From Brassica napus (lineage: Eukaryota > Streptophyta > Magnoliopsida > Brassicales > Brassicaceae): DNA of 64,000 nt. Under the pieces are notes generated by a model that was not told where the DNA came from, did no database searches, and worked only from the letters and a program-made list of their open reading frames with translations. Each line of letters opens with the position of its first letter. The stretch's first letter is position 1. Of this stretch, positions 32,268 through 45,300 are shown piece after piece. The translations under genes and the position numbers were made by a program. The DNA lies in the NCBI RefSeq assembly GCF_020379485.1, contig NC_063439.1, positions 8,162,466 through 8,226,465 of the forward strand. Reading direction: 5' to 3'.

Positions 32268-33499
32268 ATGGCCAAGAATCATCAACCAATTCAAACCAAG
32301 CCACAAGGTGATATTTTATAACCAAAAATGATCTTACTACCATCAACTACTCTCTCTAAGTTACCTCGTTTCTTGATCTATTCGATTCTCAATCTTTGTT
32401 ATTGTTCTCGGTTTTTCAGAAACATGTGTGCACATACCAGTCTATACCAAGCAAGATTTGATCACACTAGGAAACTCGAACCGGAAACTCAACCATTGGC
32501 CAACAATTATCCTCTGCATTATATTCGTCATCACAGGTCAATCCATAGCTAAAATCCTCGAAAACTTCTACTACGACCAAATTGACCTCACCCAAAAACG
32601 CCAAAACGACGGCGTTTGGACTCAATCTCTCCTCCAAACCGTTGGATTCCCTCTCCTTCTCCCTTTTTTTATCTTCACCGCCAAGAAACACAACCAGCAG
32701 CAATCTCAAACCACTTCCGACCGAACCTCAACCAAGTACATAATATCTTTCTCCGGTCTCATAGGAATCCTCTGGTCGAATCAAGGAAGATTCTCCGCCA
32801 AGGCAAAGCTCGAACTCCCCTTTAGGGTTTTCACGCTCATCTACACAACGCAGCTCTTCTTCACTCTCATCTTCGCCGCCTTCATCAACAAAATCAAACT
32901 CAACCGTTGGATCATCACCTCCCTGATCTTTGCAATCGTCACCGGAGCTCTCACCTTCTCTTCCTCCTTCGGCGGCGAGCCTGACGAAGCGGAGGCGGAT
33001 TACCGAAGAGGCTCACTGGCTGCTCTAATCTCCAGCCTATACTTCTCTCTCCTCCTCTGTGTCATCCAAAACGTGTTCAAACGTACCAAAGCCGCGAGCT
33101 TTGCCTCAGTTTAATTACCAAGTCATGGTCATCTCCTCCATAGTCGCTACCATAAGCTCCGCCGCGGGTCTTCTCATCGAGGGCGAGCAAAACGATTTCA
33201 AGAGGGACATTAATGGTTTCTCGAAAGGGAAAGGTGCGTACGTGATGGCTATGGTGGGTCAAGTCGTTGCGTGGCAGGTCTACTGGGTTGGGATCGTGGG
33301 GCTTGTCTTCTCCGTCTCGAGCGTGTTAGCTAACGTGATCAGTGTCATTACATGGCCAATCGTGTCGGTGCTTGTGGTTATCTTCTTTGGCTACGTGAAC
33401 GATGAGTTTGATGTCTTTAAAGGTGTCGCCTTGATCACAGCCTCCTTAAGTGCGGCCGCTTATTTCTATAGGCTTCACAAAGATAATCTTAACTACTGA
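32268..33499 (+). pseudogene. Purine permease copy 3, frameshifted
   Basis: Exon 1 (32268-32307, MAKNHQPIQTKPQ) and exon 2 from 32420 are well preserved until SFASV at 33111, where TAA ends the frame after 244 aa. The downstream part (VMVISSIVATISSAAG... to HKDNLNY, stop at 33499) continues in the +1 frame. Compared with copies 1 and 2 the region has net loss of eleven residues (DSYI and part of ESTTRKP) plus a net 4-base gain between GTTT and AAGTCAT, which makes the stop. The C-terminal third, several membrane spans, is lost, so transport activity is unlikely. The two halves are otherwise clean, so the break looks recent. A single 4-base sequencing error is less likely but possible. Confidence 0.85.
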
Positions 33500-33792
33500 C
33501 GTGGCGGCGATCTTCAAAAAGGTTACTCTATGTGAGTTGGTGCTAAATGTATATTTTGTCTTCACATTGTAAGTTTTGTAGTGAAAAAAATATTTGGAAG
33601 TGTGTATTACTTGAGTAACAAAAAAAAATTAACAACCTCATGAAAGATGCCTTTTCACATTATAGTTCAAAAGTTTTAGTCTTTACCTGTTCAAAAAGAA
33701 AAGCTCCAATTTTTACAACCTTTTTATTTTATTTTTTGTACACAAAAAAAAAATCTGATGATGCCTGTTTACTGAACTCCTGCTGTACCTTA

Positions 33793-35131
33793 TTAAGTAC
33801 TCTTCTTGTATTCTGGTTTAAGCTCGTAAGAATGACCACTCCTTGTCCTTGTATAGACACAAAGCTCTTTGAGTATCTCTTTCAAGAATATCTGAAAAAA
33901 GCAAACAGAGTTTCAAGCAAGATTTAGATAACATGTAACGCTGTTTCTGGATACGAGTCTTAAGAAGAGAGAGCATACCTCTGGGTGGTTGATTTTTTTA
34001 ACAAGCTGTCTCAGTGTCCATTTCGGTTCTCTTTCAAACAGTTGGAACATTTTTGCTTCCACCTCACTACGGTCGCTTCTAGTCCTCTTGTCCCTTTTCT
34101 TAAGCTTCTTTGTTACCTGTTTCATGAAGGGAGTAACAAACATATCATTCAAAGAAGTATAAATCATTAATTAGAGTGTGATAGTCATAACAGAATCGAA
34201 AGAGAAGAGAAGCAGAGAGCATTACCAATGGAGGCTTGGGCATCAAGTGTTCTCCACGGCTATCATCAATAACCTTTCAGAATGATTTCAAATAAAGAAG
34301 TTTAATCTAATTAGCATTTTCTTATGGTGAGACCAATACTACATCTTAACTTGAACTTAGATGGAGTTACAACAAAGAACCTGGATACATCTATTTTCAG
34401 CCACAGGTTTCTTGTTCCTCTGACGTAAAAGCTTTCCGTATTCTTCAATGCAATCATGGGGTCTCATATCGAGTTTATGCGTCACCGTTCCTTCCACCGC
34501 AAGTTTACCTAAATACCATGTGTTGAAGAGGTGTCATAAAGTATTCAAGTGATGAAAAAAAAAAGAAAACCAAAGAAAAAGACCAGACCTTGATTTGATT
34601 CCGAGAAGAGATTCATTGGACCAACAAAGTCACTGGATTTGCTTACAGAATAGAGCTTCGAAATGTTACATAGCTCAGCACTAGCCATCTCCATGCTCAA
34701 CTAAAACACAAACCCAACAAAACAGAATAAGAGATCTTTGTATGAACTACTACTAACCCATGCATCAAGAAGATCAAGAATCAAGCTGAGCAAGACGCGA
34801 TTCCCAAGTTCGTCTGGCCTAAAACAGAACGAGGGATGTGTTATCGGATTACCTCAGGCGACAAATCGGGCAGCAGGAGATCGACTGACTCACTATACTT
34901 CGCCACGAGAACAAGTTCCTGAGAAAACGAAGAAGACGAAGAAGAGAGTTGGCGCCACGCCTTGTCGACCCTTGGTGGACACTTCATTAGCCAAACCATT
35001 TCGTCGGCTTTCTCCGTCTCGAGTCCTTGATTATCTTCCACCGCTAGTTCCATCAAATCTGAAAGAATCTTCTCTTCTTCATGCAGTTTCTTTCTCTGGA
35101 TCTTCTTCTTCTGCATTTCGGATATCCCCAT
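33793..35131 (-). CDS. Transcription initiation factor IIF beta subunit (RAP30-like), 6 exons, intact
   Basis: Exons 35131-34853, 34700-34589, 34508-34381, 34273-34226, 34116-33979, 33891-33793 give 267 aa with all junctions GT-AG and in frame. Landmarks are VWLMKCPPRVDKAW (TFIIF-beta N-terminal dimerisation domain), MEMAS, GKLAVEGTVTHKLDMRP, EEYGKLLRQR, and the C-terminal winged helix KKRDKRTRSDRSEVEAKMFQLFERE / WTLRQLV with FLKEILKELCVY and YELKPEYKK. TFIIF binds RNA polymerase II at initiation. An in-frame ATG at 35053 (MELAVEDNQ) aligns better with the Arabidopsis start I recall (At1g75510), so the first 26 residues may be leader. It faces permease copy 3 tail to tail. Confidence 0.92.
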
Positions 35132-35159
35132 TGTTTCTTGTTCTGTGAAAGCGGGAAGA

Positions 35160-35240
35160 GAGAGAGGTTGAGTGCCTTTATAGTTTATACGTAGCCCAAC
35201 AAGAAGAGTAAGTACCTTTATAGGTTACACGAGGCCCAAT
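35160..35240. repeat. Imperfect ~39-bp tandem repeat in the TFIIF-beta promoter
   Basis: Two copies of GAGT..G.(A)CCTTTATAG.TTA.ACG..GCCCAA.AAG lie side by side just upstream of the TFIIF-beta start. Each carries a GCCCAA motif; the second reads GGCCCAAT, a site II-type element common in promoters of housekeeping genes. Confidence 0.6.
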
Positions 35241-35341
35241 AAGTCTTCTATGGTTTTACTTATATAGTGCATAGAGTGCCGGGGGCCTTTATTTTAGTTA
35301 AAAGATTATCCAAACACGAAAAAAGAGAGGAAAGAAAATCA

Positions 35342-36689
35342 TCTATATTATTAAAACTAAAGTACATTTGAGAGTTGTTTGGAAACTTAGATAGTAGTAT
35401 AAATGGGAATTGTTTGGAAACATGGATAGTAGTATAAATGAGAATTGTTTGGAAGCATGGATAACAGTAGAAAATAATACTTGCTTATCTTAATTGATTT
35501 TTTAAAAGATTTTTATTATATTGTTAATCAATTCTAACCCTTCATCTATTATATTTACTAAATAAGTTAATCTCATTTATTACAGAAGTACAAAACAAAA
35601 TTTATTTGTTTTCATTTTTTATTTTCTCTTTTGCATTCATTTTTCTCAATTTTAATTATTTCTATACAAAATTCAAATCAAAATAATAATTTAAAATTAA
35701 TTTATATAAATAATTGATTCAAATATATATATATATATATTTTAAAAAAATTTACTAAAATATTTTCCAATAACCATTTAAAAAATATTTTCACTATATA
35801 TAAGAAAAATACAATACATAACTTAATTAAAAACACCAACTTAAATTATGGTTTTTATATTTCATATTAAGTTTATAAATATAATATATGTGATTATTTA
35901 TATGATGGTATGTATAAAATAATATTAATTATATGATTACTTATATTATGGTACATATAAAATATGATTAATTATATGATGACATATATATGATATATAA
36001 TAGTGACATGAAAAACAAAACTTATTTTTTTTCAATTTTTTTTATTTTATCTTTTACATTCATTTTTTCACTTTTTAACTATCTCATTAATTATATTTAC
36101 TATAATATTTTGCCAGGATTATTTACATATTAACTATAATAATTCGACATATTTGAATGAAACCACTCTATTTGTGATAAGAATTCGAAATGGTTAACAA
36201 TTTTTTTTATTTACTTATGTATCGGTTAGACATGGACATTCGGATAACTATTCAGCTACGAGTTATTTCTGTGGGTTATCATGCTTTTTGAGTTTTGAAA
36301 CTAGACTTCATTTCGGTATTATAAATTTTCATGTGTGTTTCGAATCGGGTCCAGATGAATTCAGTCTTGATATATACAAACCTACAAATATCCAAAAACT
36401 AATGTATTTGACGCCGGTACGGATATTTGTATGAAAAGTAAGAATATTAACCGATTTAATTCAGGTATGTTGAATTCAAATTAAACTAAAAATAACCAAA
36501 TAACCAAAAGTAATCATATTACTCTATTTGATCCAGGTTCGATTATGATGTATAGAAATCTAAAAGTACTTATGCAATTAATTATATTATGACACATATA
36601 AAATATATAATACTAATCATAAAAATAAAATATCGATTTATAAGAAAGTAAAAATTAACACCCGCAAGGGCGTGCGGGTCAATCTCTAG
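35342..36689 (+). mobile_element. Complete non-autonomous Helitron (1348 bp)
   Basis: Begins TCTATATTATTAAAAC after A (35341) and ends CTAG (36686-36689) before T (36690). A hairpin ACCCGCA / TGCGGGT (36660-36666, 36673-36679) precedes the end by six bases. AT-rich interior with (TA)n and, at 36230-36560, a RTTCGG-rich segment that may be a nested element. No transposase. Confidence 0.85.
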
Positions 36690-37070
36690 TTGAATTTAAG
36701 GGATCACACTTTTTCAAATGGTCGTTGTTTGATATGTAAAGAGGAACTGTTTATTTGCTTTATGAAAAGAGGGTTTTGATGAATAAAATGTCATATCAGC
36801 CCCAGTCGAATTAGGTATACAGATGTTGTGTAGGAGATGCATAAAACAAAAACCCTATGTTTTATAAATTCTATGTTCTTTTTACCTTGACCATTGACTT
36901 TTACTATGTTTCTTGACCCCTTTCATTTCTTTTATTTCAAACATAGCTATACTCCACATTTTCTCTAATAATTTAAAAGTAAATGTTCCTTTCACAAACC
37001 TTTTAATGGTACCAATTTATACTTCTAAAACGAAAAGAAACCCTTGTATATTAACTATTAAGCCTATATA
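36690..37070. other. Short spacer between two Helitrons
   Basis: About 380 bp, AT-rich, no gene or repeat recognised. Confidence 0.4.
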
Positions 37071-37987
37071 CTAGATTTTGATCCGCGCTTCGAAAGCGCG
37101 GGTTTTTTTTATTATAACCAAATTTTGATATAAATTAATATTTTAAAATTGTTATACATTATGATACTAATATTTTGAGATTGTTATACATTATTATACT
37201 ACAAAATCGTATTATATCAAAGAATAAAAAAATTAAAATTATATAATTATATAATTAGTTTATTAGAATTTTGTATGTACAATCTTATGTAACTCTCTTT
37301 TAGGCATAAACATTTTACCTGGATCAAAAAACTGAACCAAAATCGGCCTGAAAATAAAAATTTGGTTCGGATTTGGGTCTAATTAGGTATTTTTTTGGAC
37401 CTATATGTCTCGGTTTGAGTATATATGAGTCTTACTCGAGACCCGATTAGGTACCCAAAGTACCCAAAATGTCTTTTTGGTATATTAGGTATATTTATGT
37501 ATTTTGGATATATTTTCGGTATTATATATATTTTTAAGTATTGGGTTTAGGGTTAATTAATACATGTATATTAATTCCTTAAAATGTTGTGATGAAAATT
37601 CTATATGTAAGTTTGCTATAATGTTGTGATGAATGTGATGACCCATTTAAATAATAGATGTCTATGATTATATGGATCATTAAAATCTTGTTATGATCTT
37701 TGATATCTCAGATTGGTGAGTGATGGTTTCGATTATAAAATGTAATAGGGGTTAGTTAATTATGAGATGCTACGTAACAAAGAAAATAATGTAATAGGGT
37801 TTGGAACAAAATAGGTTTTATTTAATTATAGATTTTATTTAATTGTTAGAAGATATTTTTCTTGTTGATATAATAAAGGTTAGTTATAATATTTAGAATA
37901 TGTAATATATTGGGCTAAAAAATAAAAGGGTGCAACAACATTTCATAGGTAGATTTTTTAGGACTCATTCCCTTTTAATAGTATTGA
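37071..37987 (-). mobile_element. Complete non-autonomous Helitron on the minus strand (917 bp)
   Basis: On the minus strand it begins TCAATACTATTAAAAGGG after A (37988) and ends CTAG (37074-37071) before T. The 3' hairpin is CCCGCGCTTTCGAAGCGCGG. The right-hand half carries ordinary AT-rich filler, and 37320-37560 has RTTCGG-rich sequence. No coding capacity. Confidence 0.8.
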
Positions 37988-39250
37988 TTCACAGGGGAGG
38001 GTTGCTACTTCGACCAATCTACTAACTAGAAATTAATTAAAACATGTGTATATGAAAATGATCGGTTTAATCAACAACCAAGTCGATAGTCACATCAATG
38101 CAAGTTATGTAGAGAGAAGCAGACTAGTAGCTATAGTAGATATGAAACTTATATAACATACTATCCATTTACATTCATCCACAACAATTAGTACTTCACA
38201 TGTATTGTAATTTTCTCAGACCTCATAAATGGTTTTGACGTTTTTCTTCACACTAATTAACTGTGAACTCCGATCTTCCACAATAAGTCGCCATCTCCAA
38301 GTGAGAGTGACAAACTGTAACTACATATATCGTGTCGATCAAAGTCTCAAAGATTCATCTCCATGTAGGAACGATAACTTGTAGCTATATATTGTCCATC
38401 AAGGATGAAGAACCTGATTTAATTTGTTTCATCCACTGAATTTCAAGCATGTTTTGGAATACTTGATTATGCCGACACTTGGAAAAAGTATAGTTAAACT
38501 TTCGATGTTTAAAAAAAAAAACAATACATATAACGATACGACTTGATTTACATAATGTAATCCACCCTTGAATTTGTTTTTCATGTTTTTGGAATAAAAG
38601 AACTAATATTTGCATATATGTAGAAATGTCTCATATGAGTTTGTGAACTGATGATGGTTTCTACTGTTTCACTCTGTGGAAATTAGATTGGGCAGCATAA
38701 AAGTGAATTTCATATAAATAGATTTGAAATTGTTTGCTCAATTGAACACGAAACCTAGTTAAGTCCTGTTTAGATCCGGCAAGCAAACGGATAAACTGGG
38801 AAAAAGCAGCTTCGAGTTCAACACCAGCCAGAAAGCTAATTCACTATCAAACCCAACCCTATTCTATACAGAAGGTCTAACTTACAAAAAGTTAAAAGAA
38901 TTTATAAGAAAATTAAAATGGTTGATAGAAAAGAAAGAGTTATGCTGATCGCATTGGGAAGATTAAACATTAAAAAGAACAAGCAGAAGATCAGACTTGT
39001 AACTCTGACATCAACTTAATTGTAATAATATCCTCTTTCTCAGAAGAAAATATATAATAATCGATCATTTATCTCTAGAAAACGTACGATGTGCATGTTA
39101 ATCAGTACTCTCGCAAACCCTAGCTAGGTACGAAAGTTACCGCATTGTCCGACAACAACAAAACTATCGAAATAATAATTTTTGGTACTGGTAGTCCTCT
39201 GATAATTATAAGAGTAATAACAAACGTTTTAAAAACATAACATTTAAATC
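37988..39250. other. 3' flank of SRS7
   Basis: No gene found. The longest frames are under 80 codons and have no recognisable motif. The nearest 200 bp would hold the SRS7 3' UTR and polyadenylation signals. Confidence 0.45.
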
Positions 39251-40526
39251 TTAAGACCTAGGAGATGCAAAGAAGGATGTAGCAGCGGTGACAAAAGAGT
39301 TGATCGGTGCTGCAGTGTAAACCGAAGAAGGGTCAATTGATGCGTTATTAATATTACTCGCGGTCACGCCGGTTGTAGTGGCGACTGAAGAGGTTGAGGC
39401 CAAGAGGTTAAGATGGTGTTGAGAGGTTTCTGCGGCTATGGCGGCAGGGCTTGAGCTGTAACGGTGATCATCTGACGGACCTTGGTCGTAGAGAATGCCT
39501 TTGAACACGTGACCTCCGATGTTCACAGCCGTTTGATATGCATACTCTTCGTCTTCATCATCAATTGAGCTGACTCTCATACACCGGAAAACCGCGGGTA
39601 AACTTAACTCCGGTGGTAAGTGACTACTCTCAAACCCTAATTCAATAAAAATGAAAATTACTATAAATCCAAACATAACACATATTTTAATATAAAGTTC
39701 ATATAATCGAATAAAAGTTATGAAACCAAATACTTGTAAAGAAAAACTTCATTCACACTCAAATGATATTTGACTAAACAATCAAAATTACATCTTCTTA
39801 TGATCTCACAAAGTTAATGTTCCACTAAAGGTACCGATAAATTAGGTTAGTTAATTAAAAACTAAAAATACCTGAAGAGCTAGCATTGACTACACGGATG
39901 CAAGCAAGAGCTGATCCACCACCACCGCCTTGAGCTCCATTTTCATCGCCCTCTCTCTCATCATCATCATCACCACCGCCAGAGCTAGCCTCTCTGCTCC
40001 GCTTAGTTGGCAAACCAGCTAACTGGGCCTGTCTCTCACGGCGTTTAGCAGCAGGGACCCACGTACTCTTCACGTGGGTTTGACAATCAAACCCTCGGCT
40101 CTTGCAACAAGTACGGCATCTCATATGAGGACAATCTTTCTTGGCTTGATTCCCACAGTCTTGGCAATTCATGCTTCCTTGCCTGGTTACCGTAAACCTT
40201 CCCGTGGAGGATCTCACCGGCTCATGGTCGGAGACGACGTTGAAATACAAACTCCGATTACTACTCCGGTTATTGTTATGGCTGCTACCACTTGGAACCA
40301 TACCAAAAGAGTAGAAATTTGTAGGAGGAGCGACGTGGTTTTGTTGTTCTTGTTGTTGCTGAAAATATTGAGGTGGCCAGATCTCAAAACCCTTGTTGTT
40401 GTTGTAGATCTCGTCTTTATATAGATGAAGATAATTGTTGCTCCTGTCTTCATTATGATCCTTGTCTTGATGATGATGATCTTGTTTGTTGTTTTCTCTA
40501 CCTCCTAGATAGAACAATCCAGCCAT
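39251..40526 (-). CDS. SRS7: SHI/STY-family zinc-finger transcription factor (SRS7-like), 2 exons
   Basis: Exons 40526-39872 and 39636-39251 give 346 aa. The start at 40526 ([12 protein letters not shown]) was chosen because the open frame upstream begins only with TTG. Domains: a Gln/Asn/His-rich N-terminus (residues about 10-75), the RING-like zinc finger [29 protein letters not shown] (about 115-145) followed by [14 protein letters not shown], and the family-specific IGGH domain [20 protein letters not shown] in exon 2. Both match SRS7 (At1g19790) as I recall it. The family activates auxin biosynthesis genes in young organs. A copia element sits 1.6 kb upstream in antisense orientation. 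Confidence 0.93.
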
Positions 40527-42112
40527 TTCTTCTACTTCCAATCACAAACACACGCCACGGAAAAGAGAGAGAGAGAAAAAGAGAGAGAATATTTATGAGA
40601 CTATGTTAGGGGTTTGTGAAATAAATTATTTTTGGGGATTCGAGTTTACCTTCTTCTTTTTCTTTTGCTCCCTAGCTCATTAATTTCTAGACTTGAAGAT
40701 GTGTTAGGTATTTGAAAGGAGCAGTGAAACTGGGAGCGGATGAGAGAGTAATGATGGTAAGGAAATTTAAGAAACTGCTGCAAACGCCGCCAAGGTTTAT
40801 TGCTTCTGTTCAAATCATTTAAGACATTTGATTATTTATCTCTCGGTCTCTCTCATCAAGAACTCGAGTAACTGCTGTTTTCTCAGTGGAGAGAGAGAGA
40901 GAGGGGTGGGGGAAGGGTTAAGAGATAGAGAGTACTATGAAGATCTTCTTCAATGGGGCACTTTCTCTACAGTTGTAGCCCAGTTGCAATGAATCCCTAT
41001 CACAATAAATATTGCACAAGATTAGTAAATAAATAATATATATATATATATAATACATGTGTGTATATTATGGACAAACTAAACTATAGCCTAAATATGT
41101 TTTGTTTTGTTTTCTGGAACTATTACTAGACGCTATTTTTTAAGTAATTTCTTCTTGAGTAATCATTCGATTATATATTGGGATCCTAGTTACTCTTTTG
41201 CTCCTTTTTCTCTGTCTCCAAATGTTTCTACGATTTTATTTAGAACAACGAAGTACAATTAAAAAAATTAACAGCAGAACAACCAAAAAACAGCTCACAC
41301 TTTTTGCTGCGCCGTTGATTTCTTTCTTCCGAACGGTAAACAGAGCGCCACGTGTCCAGCTATTCATTTTTTTCATATCGCACTTCACTTTCGCTGTCTT
41401 CAGTTTTACCTCCTAGTTTTTACCCCTTGTTTCCAATGTTTTCTTTTATGACGAAAGCCCCTTGTCTAATCTTTCAGATAATTTTTTGTTTTGTTGTTTA
41501 ATCGGAATCCTCCGAAATAGAAGAATATACACATCTCTCAAAATCCTGATTTGCAAATTTTAATTAAAATTTAATGGATTTTCTAGTAATGATCTCGATC
41601 GATAGGAGTACTAAATTAAACTACATGTATTTTAAACGTATGAAACTAATTTTTGTCTATCAAATATTCTCGGAATAATACATAAACATGTTGTTTCTTT
41701 AGTTAATAACTCAAAATTTAGATAATTACTTATTCATTGCCTGTACAAAGTAGTACAAACTCTCTGTCGGAAATACAAAAAAGTTGCCGCTTAATCAGAG
41801 AGCGATTAGACGGTCTTTGAAATAATTTAGCTGATGTGATGGAATATTTATTCTATTCAAACGCTGCCTCGTGCGTTTTTATTTCAATAATTAACAGATT
41901 CAATTGCTTAACTGAGATAGGACGCCGCAAAGGTACTATTTGGCTGAAATATTAAAAGGTTACTTAATCGTAAGATTTATAGATTTCAAGTACAACTATC
42001 TTCGATCATTTGGTACGTTACTAACATTAATATTTTCACATGTTTATCCATTAGTTTGTATACCATTAAGATATTTAACGGAACTAGCTTAACTATCAAA
42101 CGGGATTGTTCT
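40527..42112. other. SRS7 upstream region up to the retrotransposon
   Basis: Contains GA-repeat tracts near 40565-40590 and 40888-40905 that may lie in the leader or core promoter. A donor-like GAAG|GTAAACTC on the minus strand near 40650 might mark a leader intron, but I found no acceptor at a sensible distance. No other gene seen. Confidence 0.4.
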
Positions 42113-42241
42113 TGTTAAGGAAATATGATATACTTTATGTCTCTTTGTGTAATTAGTATATAGTACAGTATACCCTACTAATCTCTCTGTATAAATACTT
42201 CTCAAATACCTAATGATAAAGTATTCAGCCTCCTATCTATA
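42113..42241 (+). repeat. 5' LTR of copia element
   Basis: 129 bp, begins TGTTAAGGAAATATG and ends CTATCTATA; contains TATAAATAC near 42191 as a likely promoter. Identical to the 3' copy. Confidence 0.95.
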
Positions 42242-42320
42242 TGGTATCAGAGCAGGCTACATCTAATTAACGCCGCTACATCTAAAAAAAAAAAAAATTC
42301 TCTTTTCTTCTTGAGCAAAC

Positions 42321-45300
42321 ATGTCGAACAGCTCCAACTCCCCGGCGTCAAACTCTAAAACTATTACTGTTTCAAACACTACCACCCTCCTCAATATCAA
42401 TATGACTAATGTCACCAAGCTCACAAGCTCTAACTTCCTCATGTGGTCTCGTCAGGTCCATACTCTCCTTGACGGCTACGACTTGACTGGCCACATTGAC
42501 GGATCTGTCGTGGTTCCCCCAGCTACAATCACTGGTGCTGATGGGGTTGTCAACAATCCAGCCTATGTGCTTTGGAAGAGGCAAGATCGTCTGATCTATA
42601 GCTCTCTCCTTGGAGCCATCACCGTGACTCTCCAGCCCCTTCTCTCGACGGCGGCTACAGCGGCAGATATTTGGACCACTCTCACCACCACTTACGCAAA
42701 ACCAAGCAGAGGACATGTCAAGCAATTACGTCAACAGCTTGACAATTGGAAGAAAGGAAGCAAGCCGATCGACGAATACTTTCAGGGTCTCACTACCCGC
42801 TTTGATCAGTTGGCGCTGCTCGGTAAGGCTATGGATCATGAGGACCAGATTGAACGCATCTTGGATGGCCTTCCTGAAGAGTACAAGACAGTCTCAGATC
42901 AGATTGAGGGCCGTGATACACCTCCGTCGCTTAGCGAGATTCACGAGAAGCTCCTTAACCATGAGGCTAAGCTTCAAAATGTCTCTTCACCGGCTGTCTC
43001 TGTACCAGTGACTGCGAACTTCACAAACTCCAGAGGATCTTCTGGCAATAACCGTAACAATACCAACACTCGCCGTGGAGGTTATCGTGGTACTCAGTCT
43101 CCTCAGCCGCAACACTTCAACTCCAACTCTCAATCCCGTGGCTATCAAGGAAGGTGTCAGATTTGCAGTGTCTATGGACACAGTGCTCGTCGTTGTCCGC
43201 AACTCCAAGGTGGTGGCTCGTCCTACATGAATCAACAACAATCTGCACATGTCTCCAACTCGTGGCAACCACGGGCTAATGTTGCTCATGCTGCGTTCTA
43301 CAACCCGAACACTTGGCTCCTTGACAGTGGCGCGACACATCATCTAACTTCTGATCTCAATAACTTGGCACTCCATCAACCCTACCATGGTGGTGACGAA
43401 GTCGCAATAGCCGATGGCTCTGGCTTGCAGATCACGCATACTGGTTCTGCTTCCATCTCTACACCTTCTAAAACACTTAAACTTCAAGATGTTTTATGTG
43501 TTCCGAGTGTACATAAGAACTTGATTTCAGTCAATCGTCTATGTAATGCTAATCAAGTCTCTGTGGAATTTTTCCCTGCTTCTTTTCAGGTGAAGGATCT
43601 GAGCACGGGGGTTCGGTTACTCCAAGGTCGAACGAAGGATGATCTGTATGAGTGGCCAGTACCCAAACCCAACCTTGCTGCTTCCTACGCTACTTACCCT
43701 GACACCAAAACCTCCATCTCTCAGTGGCATAACTGGCTTGGGCACCCCTCCTCTGCTATTCTAAAATCAGTTGTTTCCAAATTTTCTTTACCATGTTTTG
43801 ATGTTTCTACTGCTATCTCTCCTTGCAACAATTGCTTACTTAATAAAACCCAAAAGCTTCCCTTTCATCAAAGCTCTATTGTTTCTTCAAAACCACTAGA
43901 ATATATGTTCAGTGATGTTTGGCAGTCTCCTATTCTCTCCACTCAAAATTTCAAATACTATCTTCTTCTTGTAGATCACTTTACTCGGTATTCATGGATG
44001 TTTCCTTTGAAAGCCAAATCCGATGTTAAAGAAATTTTTATCAAATTCAAACCTCTGGTCGAAACAAAGTTCCAAACCAAAATTCAAACCCTCTACTCGG
44101 ATAATGGTGGAGAGTACTTAGCTCTGCGCCAGTTCCTCTCAACACATGGGATCACTCACCTCACCACCCCACCCCACACTCCTGAGCATAATGGCCTGTC
44201 TGAACGAAAACATCGCCATGTTGTGGAGACTGGCTTGTCTCTGTTATCCTCAGCCAACATGCCCTTACCTTACTGGCCTTTAGCCTTTGCTACAGCAGTG
44301 TTTCTCATCAACCGATTGCCCACTCCTGTTCTTTCCAATCTCTCACCATACCAAAAACTCTTCAACCTGACTCCAAACTACCAGAAACTTCGTACCTTTG
44401 GTTGCTTATGCTTCCCCTGGTTACGTCCATATGTGCCCAATAAACTTGAAAACCGGTCAACACCATGTATCTTTGTTGGCTACTCCTTAACCCAAAGTGC
44501 CTACCTATGCCTTGAACCACTTTCTTGCCGTATATATGTCTCTCGTCATGTTCGTTTTAACAAAACAGAGTATCCCTTTCCACAAATGTTACGGCCAACC
44601 CAACCACCACAACCCACTCCATCTCCGTCCTCAACTTCCCCACCTTATACCACCATTCCCATACCCTCATCACTCATACAGTCGCCGGCGCCGGTCTTGA
44701 GTAGTCCACCCTCGAGCCGTGATTCATCACCGTCGTCGTCACCTTCGGTGCCTGCTGCATCTTCTTCATCATCTGATAGAGCTTATGTACCTGCTCCATC
44801 TCCTGTCCCTGAGTCTTCTGCGACTTCTACATCATCAACTTCAGTCGCAGCCTCTCTACCAGCCACAGTTGTGCCTGACAGTCCTCCACAACCAGCACCA
44901 CAAGCAGCACCACAAGAGGCTTCGCGACACTCCATGACGACACGCTCAAGGAACAACATCGTGAAACCGGTCACAAAATATAACCTCACTGCTACGCTTG
45001 AGTCTGATCCTCATTGGATACCAGCAACATGGCAACAAGCGATCAAGCATGCTCATTGGCGCAAAGCGATGAGTAACGAGTTTACCTCTACTACAGACAA
45101 CTACACATGGGATCTTGTTGCTGCAACAGAGAGAATGAACATAGTGGGATGTCGCTGGGTATTTACCATTAAATAGAACCCAGATGGTAGTATTGACAGA
45201 TACAAAGCGAGGATTGTGGCTAAAGGGTTTCACCAGCAGCAGGGGCTAGACTATCAAGAGACTTTCAGTTTGGTCATCAAGTCGACAACCATACGTATTG

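Noticed and set aside
42372..42725. 117-codon antisense ORF inside the copia gag region
   Set aside because: Shadow of the long gag-pol frame; no promoter or recognisable motif.
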